Source: Crocinitomicaceae bacterium (GTDB lineage: Bacteria > Bacteroidota > Bacteroidia > Flavobacteriales_D > Crocinitomicaceae). Taken from it: DNA of 31,721 nucleotides. The translations under genes and the position numbers were made by a program. Position 1 is the first letter of the stretch; each line of letters starts with the position of its first letter. Location: positions 1 through 31,721 of the forward strand of contig DQTF01000116.1 of assembly GCA_015662935.1 (NCBI GenBank), given 5' to 3'. Of the stretch, positions 24,230 to 31,721 are shown one piece after another. The notes beneath the pieces are model-generated. The model had not been told where the DNA came from and searched no databases. It worked only from the letters and a program-made list of their open reading frames with translations.

Positions 24230-24958
24230 TTATTCAATTACAATTATGGCTTCAACGCGTCTATTTTTCTTTTTGTTCTCTTCATTTATTTCAGGATACC
24301 TTGGTTGTAAGTTAGAGTGGCCAAATGATTTAATTTTGGTGGCGTCAACTCCACGGCGAATAAGGTGCTTTTGAATTCTTTTTGCTCTGTCAAGAGATAA
24401 TTGTTGGCCTGAACCACAACAGACATGACCGTGCAATTGAATCTGAATATAATTAGTTGTGTCTATCAAATCAAACAGTTCTTCTACAATTGGTCTAGAT
24501 TCAGGAAGAAGAATATCTTGATTATTGATAAAGGTCAGATTAAGAACCAAAGTGTCTAGTGTTTTTATTACTTCTGTAATAGGGGGAACGATTCGTTTTT
24601 CAAATACGAGAATCACACATCTGTTTTGTGCAAGGCTCCGAAAAGAAGACACTTCACCAATAATCATTGTTTTTATGGCGGATAATTTATTGATTATCTT
24701 TGATTTAACATGATCTATTCTTCTACTTGCTAATGCTTGGTTGTAAGATTCTGTTCCTGATGTATCTGTGCACCCGATAAGAGTAACTGTTTGTTCAGAA
24801 GAAATAGCATCAATTTTTTGATAGGCTTCCCCATTGCTTTTTATGAGTTCAGAATTCGAATCGTCAACGTTGAAATAAATAAAAATGGAATCGAGTTTTG
24901 TTTGCGAAAAAGAGATGAAAGAAAGAGCAATAATAAAAAAGGAGAGAAGAGTTTTCAT
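24230..24958 (-). CDS. Protein with two tandem OmpA-like domains
   Basis: A 242-residue secreted protein with a clear signal peptide (MKTLLSFFIIALSFISFSQ, cut near 19). Two OmpA/MotB-type peptidoglycan-binding domains follow: one at about 24-120 (GCTDTSGTESYNQALASRR, with the usual Asp64 and Arg80) and one at about 136-242 (HGHVCCGSGQQLSLDRAKR, then NRRVEAIIV). In the second copy the peptidoglycan-binding Asp is replaced by Cys (VCC), a variant I recall in other Bacteroidota OmpA domains. The protein probably links the outer envelope to peptidoglycan. Its stop directly abuts the stop of the anti-sigma-like gene on the other strand. Confidence 0.88.
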   Translation of the reverse strand: MKTLLSFFIIALSFISFSQTKLDSIFIYFNVDDSNSELIKSNGEAYQKIDAISSEQTVTLIGCTDTSGTESYNQALASRRIDHVKSKIINKLSAIKTMIIGEVSSFRSLAQNRCVILVFEKRIVPPITEVIKTLDTLVLNLTFINNQDILLPESRPIVEELFDLIDTTNYIQIQLHGHVCCGSGQQLSLDRAKRIQKHLIRRGVDATKIKSFGHSNLQPRYPEINEENKKKNRRVEAIIVIE

Positions 24959-24995
24959 ATCGTTTTAACGAATAAAAAAATAAATGTTACACAAT

Positions 24996-25988
24996 TCAGA
25001 ATGTATAATATTTTCTAACGATTTCTTCTCCCAACTTATTCTGCACTGTATATTTTGTGTTCCCTTTACCTCCAGAAGAAGGATGATAAGGATACCATCT
25101 CCACAAAAAACCACCTGCAACAAAGTCTTTTTTCCAAACAGATTTGAATAATGCTTCCAATGAATTCACTTGTGAGTTTTCATCAAAAATTTCATCTGAA
25201 AAATGCACCCAAGGTTTAAACGCTGACCTTTGAATGCTTCGGTAACCAAATTCAGTTAGTAGAATTTTCTTATTCATTAGTTGACTTGTTTTTTCCATTT
25301 TGGCAAGAATGGGTTCCCAACCGTTTTCTAATTCTTTCAAGGTTGGTTTTTGTTTTTTAGAAATCGGAAAATACGCATCGACACCTATATAATCAAGCTC
25401 TTTCCAATGAGGAAATTTCTCGTAATCGTCCCAATTGGCAGCGTATGTTAATTTACCAGTGTAAATTTTTCGAATATCTTTAATCAGTTTCTTCCAAAAC
25501 TTAGGACGCTCTTTCACAAAACGACCTAATTCTGTTCCGACGCAAAAAAGGGCAATATTTTCTTCTTGAGCAATTTTTATGAAAGCAAAAATGTAAGTTC
25601 TATAACTTTGCTCAAAACTTTTCCAATCTCGTTTTTTTCTATAATTAATGTGACCAACATAACGTCCATTAGATTCTCTCACTTGTGGTTTTAGCATCAC
25701 AGAAAAGTTGTTTTCATGCGCTAATTGAACCATTTGACGAACTCCTTTCAAGCGTTCTCCATAATATTCCCAAGGTTGATCGTAAACTAAACGAGCAGAA
25801 TTGGAAGAATCAATGTCGCAAAAAGGCACAATCGAAATCCATTCTGCATCAAGCTGTTGTATCGGTTTTAATTGGTCAAAAACTAACTTTTCTTTGACAG
25901 AAACAATGTTGACTCCTTCTATTCTCTCTTGTGAAAATATAGTTTTTGTCAGGAATAAAATCAGAAAAAAAACAAAAGATTTAGTCAT
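24996..25988 (-). CDS. Glycoside hydrolase, GH113-like
   Basis: A 330-residue secreted TIM-barrel protein with signal peptide (first ~19 residues ending at FSQ). Features match the GH113-like proteins common in Bacteroidota: VGTELGRF with probable acid/base Glu153, YAANWDDYEKFPHW (about 182-195), IGVDAYFPIS, LLTEFGYRS with probable nucleophile Glu246, and FLWRWYPYHPSSGG near 295-307. The substrate could be a mannan-like or other beta-glycan; sequence does not decide. It precedes the OmpA gene by 37 bases and is divergent from the SpoIIM operon. Confidence 0.85.
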   Translation of the reverse strand: MTKSFVFFLILFLTKTIFSQERIEGVNIVSVKEKLVFDQLKPIQQLDAEWISIVPFCDIDSSNSARLVYDQPWEYYGERLKGVRQMVQLAHENNFSVMLKPQVRESNGRYVGHINYRKKRDWKSFEQSYRTYIFAFIKIAQEENIALFCVGTELGRFVKERPKFWKKLIKDIRKIYTGKLTYAANWDDYEKFPHWKELDYIGVDAYFPISKKQKPTLKELENGWEPILAKMEKTSQLMNKKILLTEFGYRSIQRSAFKPWVHFSDEIFDENSQVNSLEALFKSVWKKDFVAGGFLWRWYPYHPSSGGKGNTKYTVQNKLGEEIVRKYYTF

Positions 25989-26070
25989 GGATTAATTTGG
26001 AGAATGAAGTTAAGTAAAATATTAGACATCTTCAATTTTTTTAATATTCAAATATTTTCCACATTTTAAT

Positions 26071-26078
26071 TATATTTA
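26071..26078 (+). promoter_or_regulatory. Candidate -7 box for the SpoIIM-MoxR operon
   Basis: TATATTTA, followed by 25 bases to the TTG start at 26104, fits the TAnnTTT(A/G) pattern. The preceding A/T-rich region 26000-26070 has no clear -33 element. Confidence 0.35.
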
Positions 26079-26103
26079 CTCTTCTCAAAACTGAACCTCG
26101 AGA

Positions 26104-28023
26104 TTGAAAGAAACTAAATTTATAGAGCAAAACAAAAAAAAGTGGAATCGCTTTGAAGAACTCTACGAATCTAAATCGAACAATCCGGATGAGTTAAGCG
26201 ACCTTTACATGGACATAACAGATGATTTAAGTTATGCCCAAACATTCTACCGAAGAAGAACCGTCCGCGTCTATTTGAATAAATTAGCGCAAACTGTTTA
26301 TACAGGTGTTCACAAGCAAAAAGGAGAATCAATCCGAAGGTTTTTAGACGTTTGGAAAATTTCTTTGCCACTAGAAATATACCGTTCTCGCAAAAGTTTG
26401 CTTTTTGCTCTAGTTGCTTTTTGTGTGTATGCACTAATTGGAGTTGTTACAACAATGATAGATCCTAATTTCCCAAGAGTTGTAATGGGTGATGGTTATG
26501 TAAACATGACGATTGAGAATATCCAAAATGGGAATCCTCTAAAAGTGTATGAAGATACTGATCAGATGGCGATGTTTGTCAATATTACCACTAACAACAT
26601 GAAAGTTGCGTTCTTGACTTTTTTTGTAGGTTTTTTCTTCACTATTGGCACACACATGATGTTGTTTTACAACGGAGTAATGCTGGGAGCCTTCCAATAT
26701 TTCTTCAAAGCAAAAGGTTTACTAATCACGAGCTTTTTAGGAATTTGGATTCACGGTGCGTTTGAAATATCAGCAATAGTGCTTGCAGGAGGTGCAGGAA
26801 TAACAGCGGGAAATGGTCTGCTTTTCCCCGGAAGTTATACGCGCTTGCAATCCTTACAATTATCTACTAAACGAGGGTTAAAAATAATGATGAGTTTGGT
26901 TCCGTTTATCATTGCGGCAGGTTTTTTAGAAAGTTATGTTACGCATAATTATCAAAACTTGCCTGAATGGTCAAAATGGACGTTGATTTTATTCTCTTTC
27001 GCATTTATTCTCTTCTTCTATGTGTTTTATCCCATTTATGTAGCAAGAAAATACCCGGAGCTGATTGACCGAGAAGAGGTGGGAAATTTTCAGGAAAGAA
27101 AAGGATTCAACTTTCATAAAATCAGAGGTTCAGGAGAAGTTTTGGCTGATTCATTTAGAATGTACAGAACGATTTTTCAAAAACTTTCGCGTGTTTTTAT
27201 CACCATTGTCATTCCTATTATTGCCGTATTGGTAGTGTTGCAAAACAGCAATCATTACGATTTACAAAAAACGCAATATTGGTACGATTGGGCATCTCAG
27301 TTAGAATTTATGATTGGTTATTGCTTCATTAATGGACAAGACTACCTCATCTTTACCATCTGGACTTTTGTGTTTGCATTGATTTTCTCAACGGTGTTTT
27401 GGGCGATGCAATCTACCGATGAAGAATTCTCTTGGAAGCAATTCTTCAACTACCTAAAGAAAAGGTTTTTTGGCATTTGGCTAGCAAATTTATTCTTTGC
27501 GCTAAGTTGCTTACTCTTACCGTGGTATTTTTTGCTCTTTGCCATTTTTCTACTTCCTTTTTTCTTTCTTAATGCGGCAGCAATGGGAATCAGCAATGGG
27601 AAATTTAAAGAAAGATTCAGAAAAGGATTTCGATATAGTAAGCAACATTACGGAAAATCTTTGGTGTTATTGCTCATACTCATTTGCTTAACGGCGATTA
27701 TTCTGCAACCAATTGCCTTGGTTTTTAGCATCCATAATTCTTGGACAAATGAACCAGAAATGCGAGACCTATTAGATATGTTGGCAGATTTTGTCAAAAG
27801 AATTGCAATGATTTACACAGATGATTATATGGTTTGGGCGAATTTTTTCCGACAGTTTGTGTACATCATTTTTATACTTGGACTCTTGCCTTTATTGATT
27901 ATCACAATGGGATTTGGCTATTTTTCTGAAAGAGAAAAAACAGAAGTAATGGGCTTAAGAAATCAGTTCGAAAAATTTGGAAAACGGAGCAATACACAAG
28001 AATCAAAGGTAGATTTTGAGTAA
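26104..28023 (+). CDS. SpoIIM/DUF95-family membrane protein, double length
   Basis: A 639-residue integral membrane protein. The N-terminal half (about 1-325) is SpoIIM-like: a soluble helical N-terminus (KETKFIEQNKKKWNRFEELYE, conserved in Bacteroidota homologues), then membrane helices at about 97-118, 168-200, 208-232, 262-278 and 293-315, with GIWIHGAFEISAIVLAGGAG as the core motif. The C-terminal half (about 340-615) is a further polytopic region of at least five segments with no domain I can name. Bacteroidota homologues I know are about 320-330 residues, so this looks like a fusion. The start is TTG at 26104; the conserved N-terminus supports it because the next in-frame ATG is 35 codons in. 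No sporulation is implied. Confidence 0.85.
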   Translation: MKETKFIEQNKKKWNRFEELYESKSNNPDELSDLYMDITDDLSYAQTFYRRRTVRVYLNKLAQTVYTGVHKQKGESIRRFLDVWKISLPLEIYRSRKSLLFALVAFCVYALIGVVTTMIDPNFPRVVMGDGYVNMTIENIQNGNPLKVYEDTDQMAMFVNITTNNMKVAFLTFFVGFFFTIGTHMMLFYNGVMLGAFQYFFKAKGLLITSFLGIWIHGAFEISAIVLAGGAGITAGNGLLFPGSYTRLQSLQLSTKRGLKIMMSLVPFIIAAGFLESYVTHNYQNLPEWSKWTLILFSFAFILFFYVFYPIYVARKYPELIDREEVGNFQERKGFNFHKIRGSGEVLADSFRMYRTIFQKLSRVFITIVIPIIAVLVVLQNSNHYDLQKTQYWYDWASQLEFMIGYCFINGQDYLIFTIWTFVFALIFSTVFWAMQSTDEEFSWKQFFNYLKKRFFGIWLANLFFALSCLLLPWYFLLFAIFLLPFFFLNAAAMGISNGKFKERFRKGFRYSKQHYGKSLVLLLILICLTAIILQPIALVFSIHNSWTNEPEMRDLLDMLADFVKRIAMIYTDDYMVWANFFRQFVYIIFILGLLPLLIITMGFGYFSEREKTEVMGLRNQFEKFGKRSNTQESKVDFE

Positions 28024-28903
28024 ATACCTCTTACATATCGCTTTTATCATCTGTTCTTTCAGTCTGTTAGGACAAAACAAGCCTTTAACAGAAAAAGAAA
28101 AACTGTGGCAGTCTGAAAAGGACTATTTAAAATATCAAAAGAATAGCAAATATGATGGTCCTGAAGATTGGTATGGTGGCTATCCTGCAAACATGGAGAA
28201 TGAAGACTATGTCTCAACAAATTCTGGTGGCGGAAATTCTTCCAAAAACCTCAACTACAATCCACAGCAAATACAAGACGATAGAGATGAAAAAAATGGA
28301 ACCTCTGGAAGTGGCGGTAATTTACAGTTTGATCCAACTGTTGAACGTCCCGACCCATTAGAAATACCAGAAATTGATATTAACCCATTGGATATTGATG
28401 CGCCAGACATTGACTTAAATCTCCCAGATTGGGACTTATCCATCTCTCAGAGCTTTTGGAAAATGTTATTGTTCATCCTCATTTTCGCGGCTGTTTTCAT
28501 CGTTGCTTATTTGATAATCAAGAATAGAAAACCTGGAGAAAAGAAAATTATTGTGGATGTTGAGGATGAATGGAACCCTGAAGTGATTAGCAAAACAGAA
28601 TTAGAATTACGTTTAGAGCAAGCTATTCACGCAGAGAATTACAGAGAATGCATTCGTATTTATTTCACGTTTATACTCAAGGAACTCATTCGCAAAAACT
28701 GGATTCTCTGGAAAAAAGACAAAACCAATCACCACTACGTTATGGAAATGGGGAAGCGAGCCAATGCATTGCAATTTAATGAATGTGTAAGAGTTTACGA
28801 CCTTGTTTGGTACGGTGATTACCAGATTGACAAAGATATTTATGAATTATTGAAACCGACTTTAGAAAGCTACTATAAATCCCTAGACCCAGTTCATGAA
28901 TAA
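28016..28903 (+). CDS. DUF4129-domain membrane protein
   Basis: A 295-residue protein with a signal peptide (MSKYLLHIAFIICSFSLLGQ), a Gly/Asn/Asp-rich low-complexity stretch (about 60-105), an acidic Asp-Ile-Pro repeat (about 117-141, EIDINPLDIDAPDIDLN), a membrane helix at about 148-168 and a cytoplasmic DUF4129 domain (about 195-290) with YRECIRIYFTFILKELI, KKDKTNHHYVMEM and YDLVWYGDYQID. The start is TTG at 28016; it gives the signal peptide, and no ATG would. It overlaps the SpoIIM stop by eight bases (TTGAGTAA) and the next gene by eight (ATGAATAA). Probably a component of a MoxR-associated membrane complex. Confidence 0.88.
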   Translation: MSKYLLHIAFIICSFSLLGQNKPLTEKEKLWQSEKDYLKYQKNSKYDGPEDWYGGYPANMENEDYVSTNSGGGNSSKNLNYNPQQIQDDRDEKNGTSGSGGNLQFDPTVERPDPLEIPEIDINPLDIDAPDIDLNLPDWDLSISQSFWKMLLFILIFAAVFIVAYLIIKNRKPGEKKIIVDVEDEWNPEVISKTELELRLEQAIHAENYRECIRIYFTFILKELIRKNWILWKKDKTNHHYVMEMGKRANALQFNECVRVYDLVWYGDYQIDKDIYELLKPTLESYYKSLDPVHE

Positions 28904-30605
28904 TCAAACCAAAATAGGATTAGTGGGTGGTATCGTTTTATTAATGGTACTCATGGTTTGGATGTTTTCTTCAGGAGGAGATGCGGATATCGTAAATAAG
29001 AATGGAAGAAAACCTTACATTTCTTCTAACTGGACAAAGAGGTTTGAATTGTATGATAAAAAACCTTTAGGATTGTTTTTATTTACTTCTTTGGCAAAAG
29101 CACACATTGACTCTTCCAGTAAGGTGATGATTGCAAAGAATTGGGGCATTCTTGATTCTCTAATTAACAGTTCTCCCAAAAAGAAAAGCTTTTTATTTGT
29201 CGGGAACAATTTTGGGTTGCTCAATAACGAATTAGAGTTGGTTTTAAATGAGGTCGAAGAAGGAGCCGAATTATTCATTGCGTATAACAATTTAACGGAT
29301 AACGTCCAGGATGAATTATTTGTAAGATCGAGTAATTCTTTTGAATACAATGCTCATGTGAAGATAAAAACCATCAGAAGAAGCTTTCAGATGATTAATC
29401 TGTATCAGAATGACACCGTCGCAACTGACTGGAACACTTTTGGAACAAGTAAAACTTACGGAGCAAAGAAATCACTTTCTAAAATTTTAGGACAAGATAA
29501 TTTCATTCGCATCAATCATGGAAAAGGGAAAATCCATCTTCTTTCGACACCAACGGTATTCTATAATTATCAAGTAAAGAGAATGCTTGGTTATAAATAT
29601 GCTGAATATGCGCTGAACCAAATTCCGAAAAATCAAGACATCATTTTGCTCGAATTGGGAAGGTTGTCCGATGATTTTGGCACTAACAACGATAATTATT
29701 TAGACGATATTGCAGAAGAATTTGGGAAACGTGATGACAGTTACTTAACCTTATTGTTCCAAAACCCAACCTTGTTGAAGGCAATGCTTTTAGCGATTAT
29801 TGGCATTCTCTTATTCGTTATTTTTAGATCCAAAAGAAAACGACCTGTTGTGCCTTATGTCAAAAAGAAAAAAGACATGACACTGGCATTTGCGGAGACG
29901 ATTACCTCTATTTATTATTCAAAAAGGAATCCACATGGACTTTTGCAGGTGCAAAAGAAGAACTTCTACGCAATGGTTCAAAAACATTTTTATTTGGACC
30001 TTAATCGAAAAGACCAAGAAAATGTCCGCAATTCTTTAGCAGAAAAAAGTAATTATAATAGAAAAGATATTGAACAACTAGTTGATTTGTATGATGCAAA
30101 GGAAGAAAATGTGAACGACCAATACGTTGCGAATGTTTTGAGCCAACAGCAAGCGTTTTACAAATCGGTGGGTATTATTTCTGACAAAACCAAAGATAGA
30201 ATTAAAGAACGAGAAACTGTTTACAGAAGATCCATGCTGATTCCGTCTATATTCATTTTAAGTGGTGTGTTTCTATTCTTCTTCGGACTTTATTATTTGG
30301 TTGCGTCTATTGGAATCGGAATAATTTTCTGGCCGGTTGGAGTTATTTTGGTTATTTTAGGAATAATCCGATTGTCTCAACCATTCTTAATTGTAAATGG
30401 GAAAAGTTGGCGATATTATTCTCTCTATGGAAAAAAGAAAGAGTACAATTCAAAAGAGATTACCAATATTGAACTATTAACAGACGGTGCAAAAGTTAAC
30501 TTCGGCACACAAGAAAGACTAATTATTAATTATAAAGAATTAAGCCGCTTCGATCAAAAGCAATTGAAGCAGTTTATTTCTAAACTTCATACACAAGAAT
30601 TATGA
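28896..30605 (+). CDS. DUF4350-like membrane protein with C-terminal PH-like region
   Basis: A 569-residue protein. An N-terminal membrane anchor (about 7-26) is followed by a periplasmic domain (about 40-285) of the DUF4350 type, with PLGLFLFTSL near 57-66 and HGKGKIHLLSTPTVF near 208-222. A second membrane segment (about 293-310) returns to the cytoplasm, followed by a helical domain (320-440). Then come two extra membrane segments (about 447-492) and a 70-residue end (YYSLYGKKKEYNSKEITNIEL...) that looks like a bacterial PH/YdbT-type beta domain. The last part is unusual for this family as I know it. It overlaps the DUF4129 gene by eight bases and the MoxR gene by four (ATGA). Confidence 0.82.
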   Translation: MNNQTKIGLVGGIVLLMVLMVWMFSSGGDADIVNKNGRKPYISSNWTKRFELYDKKPLGLFLFTSLAKAHIDSSSKVMIAKNWGILDSLINSSPKKKSFLFVGNNFGLLNNELELVLNEVEEGAELFIAYNNLTDNVQDELFVRSSNSFEYNAHVKIKTIRRSFQMINLYQNDTVATDWNTFGTSKTYGAKKSLSKILGQDNFIRINHGKGKIHLLSTPTVFYNYQVKRMLGYKYAEYALNQIPKNQDIILLELGRLSDDFGTNNDNYLDDIAEEFGKRDDSYLTLLFQNPTLLKAMLLAIIGILLFVIFRSKRKRPVVPYVKKKKDMTLAFAETITSIYYSKRNPHGLLQVQKKNFYAMVQKHFYLDLNRKDQENVRNSLAEKSNYNRKDIEQLVDLYDAKEENVNDQYVANVLSQQQAFYKSVGIISDKTKDRIKERETVYRRSMLIPSIFILSGVFLFFFGLYYLVASIGIGIIFWPVGVILVILGIIRLSQPFLIVNGKSWRYYSLYGKKKEYNSKEITNIELLTDGAKVNFGTQERLIINYKELSRFDQKQLKQFISKLHTQEL

Positions 30606-31720
30606 GTACATCCAATGAAGAAAACTACATGCCTAAAGAAGGCAATGAAGGCGCAAATTCTCCAGAAGAGAATGTAAACGCAACAAATGAAACACCCAAT
30701 TCTGAAGAAAATCAAGCAAGTGTTGAGCCAAGTTCTGGAACACCAAATTATGGTTTTGAACGTCAGAATACAGAATTAATTTGGGTTTCTCAAAAGGTAA
30801 GTGAGGTCAGAACAGAACTCGGAAAATACATTATTGGTCAAACAGAAATGGTTGATTTACTAATGACAGGGATATTCTCCAACGGTCATATTTTGTTAGA
30901 AGGAGTTCCTGGAGTAGCAAAAACACTGTCTGCAAAAGTGCTTTCAAGATCACTGAATGTAGAGTTTAGCAGAATTCAGTTTACGCCAGATATGATGCCT
31001 TCCGACGTTATAGGAACATCTGTTTTTAATTCAAAGGAAGCAACGTTCTCTTTTAGAAAAGGGCCTATTTTTTCTAATATAGTTTTGATTGATGAAATTA
31101 ATCGAGCACCAGCAAAAACACAAGCTGCATTGTTTGAGGTAATGGAAGAACGTCAAATTACTTACGACGGAACGCGTTATCCAATGACTTTTCCTTTTAT
31201 TGTAATTGCTACGCAAAACCCAATAGAGCAAGAGGGAACTTATAACTTGCCTGAAGCACAATTGGATAGGTTTTTATTTAAAATCAAGTTGGATTATCCA
31301 GAATTGCATGAAGAAGAAGAGATATTGCAACGTTATAAAAATGAGATTAAATCACCTACCTTAGAAGATGTTAAAGCGGTTTTCTCCGCAGATGAAATAG
31401 CAAAAATTCAAACGGCTGTCGGGAAGGTAATTGTTGAAGATAATTTGGTGAAGTACATTGCGGCAATAACGCATAAGACTAGAAATCACGGTAAAATATA
31501 TTTGGGAGGTTCTCCAAGAGCATCTTTGTCAATTATTAAATCTTCAAAAGCAATGGCAGCAATCAGAGGTCGTGATTTTGTCACTCCTGAAGACATTCAG
31601 TTTGTTGCGGTACACGTGTTGAATCACCGTTTAATTATGACACCAGAAGCAGAAATGGAAGGTGTTTCAGCAGAAGACGTAGTGGCAGAGATTTTAAAAA
31701 CAATAGAAGTCCCAAGATAG
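30602..31720 (+). CDS. MoxR family AAA+ ATPase
   Basis: A 372-residue cytosolic ATPase, complete with a TAG stop one base before the window end. Residues 1-55 are Asn/Glu/Ser/Pro-rich and probably disordered. The AAA+ core then shows Walker A GVPGVAKT (101-108), Walker B VLIDEINRAPAKTQAAL (161-177), MEERQIT, sensor motif ATQNPIEQEGTYNLPEAQLDRF (203-224) and the MoxR lid domain. MoxR ATPases act as chaperones that load cofactors or assemble complexes, usually with DUF58/von Willebrand-type partners; those would be expected just beyond the window. The ATG overlaps the previous stop (ATGA). Confidence 0.95.
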   Translation: MSTSNEENYMPKEGNEGANSPEENVNATNETPNSEENQASVEPSSGTPNYGFERQNTELIWVSQKVSEVRTELGKYIIGQTEMVDLLMTGIFSNGHILLEGVPGVAKTLSAKVLSRSLNVEFSRIQFTPDMMPSDVIGTSVFNSKEATFSFRKGPIFSNIVLIDEINRAPAKTQAALFEVMEERQITYDGTRYPMTFPFIVIATQNPIEQEGTYNLPEAQLDRFLFKIKLDYPELHEEEEILQRYKNEIKSPTLEDVKAVFSADEIAKIQTAVGKVIVEDNLVKYIAAITHKTRNHGKIYLGGSPRASLSIIKSSKAMAAIRGRDFVTPEDIQFVAVHVLNHRLIMTPEAEMEGVSAEDVVAEILKTIEVPR

Positions 31721-31721
31721 G

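Noticed and set aside
26104..28023. SpoIIM as evidence for sporulation
   Set aside because: SpoIIM-like proteins are widespread in non-sporulating Bacteroidota, and no other sporulation gene is present.

Overview
The window looks like a chromosomal segment of a low-GC member of the Bacteroidota, most likely order Flavobacteriales. Three things point there: the first gene ends in a type IX secretion (T9SS type A) sorting domain; start codons lack Shine-Dalgarno sequences but have A/T-rich leaders, several with TAnnTTT(A/G) boxes resembling the Bacteroidota -7 element; and the right end carries the SpoIIM - DUF4129 - DUF4350 - MoxR membrane operon typical of this phylum. A family-level assignment (for example Crocinitomicaceae) would be a guess. 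I see no tRNA, rRNA, CRISPR array, transposase, integrase or phage gene. Coding density is very high and no gene-free stretch exceeds 300 bases (the largest is 16975-17252).

Layout. 1-1512: 3' part of a large secreted T9SS cargo protein, then a strong terminator hairpin. 1592-8880 (+): YqaA-like membrane protein, fructose-1,6-bisphosphatase (fbp), transcription-repair coupling factor (mfd), and two GT4-type glycosyltransferases. 8873-14251 (-): M42 aminopeptidase, a small uncharacterised protein, a dodecin lacking the usual flavin-stacking Trp, a HerA/YjgR-like ATPase, an endonuclease/exonuclease/phosphatase-family lipoprotein and a class III-like PPK2 kinase; the last three are tightly spaced. 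14322-14984 (+): SCO-family protein. 15022-16974 (-): diacylglycerol kinase family protein, xseA and xseB. 16975-17252: intergenic region with a REP/MITE-like inverted repeat. 17253-18452 (+): pgk. 18449-19855 (-): FMN reductase and pirin. 20027-22561 (-): LemA, M48 protease, DinB-like and Crp/Fnr regulator. 22657-24229 (+): ECF sigma factor and putative membrane anti-sigma factor. 24230-25988 (-): tandem-OmpA protein and GH113-like glycosidase. 26104-31720 (+): the SpoIIM / DUF4129 / DUF4350 / MoxR operon, whose genes overlap each other.

How the genes work together. The central-carbon genes fbp and pgk, the DNA repair genes mfd and xseAB, and the surface/envelope genes are ordinary core functions. 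Functional modules that can be inferred are: sigma/anti-sigma pair with an ECF-type promoter in front; LemA with its M48 protease; pirin with a flavin reductase; and the MoxR membrane complex, in which a cytoplasmic AAA+ ATPase probably acts on SpoIIM-, DUF4129- and DUF4350-type membrane partners.

Most interesting points: a recurring TAnnTTTACnnnATG pattern in front of three genes (probable leaderless transcripts); a terminator that ends exactly at the next start codon; SpoIIM of double length; a DUF4350 protein with an extra C-terminal PH-like region; recurrent NTGANTAA gene overlaps in the operons; convergent gene pairs with overlapping 3' ends; and an internally duplicated anti-sigma-like protein. 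I found no clear evidence for a wholly new multi-gene system; the SpoIIM-MoxR operon is the least understood machine here.
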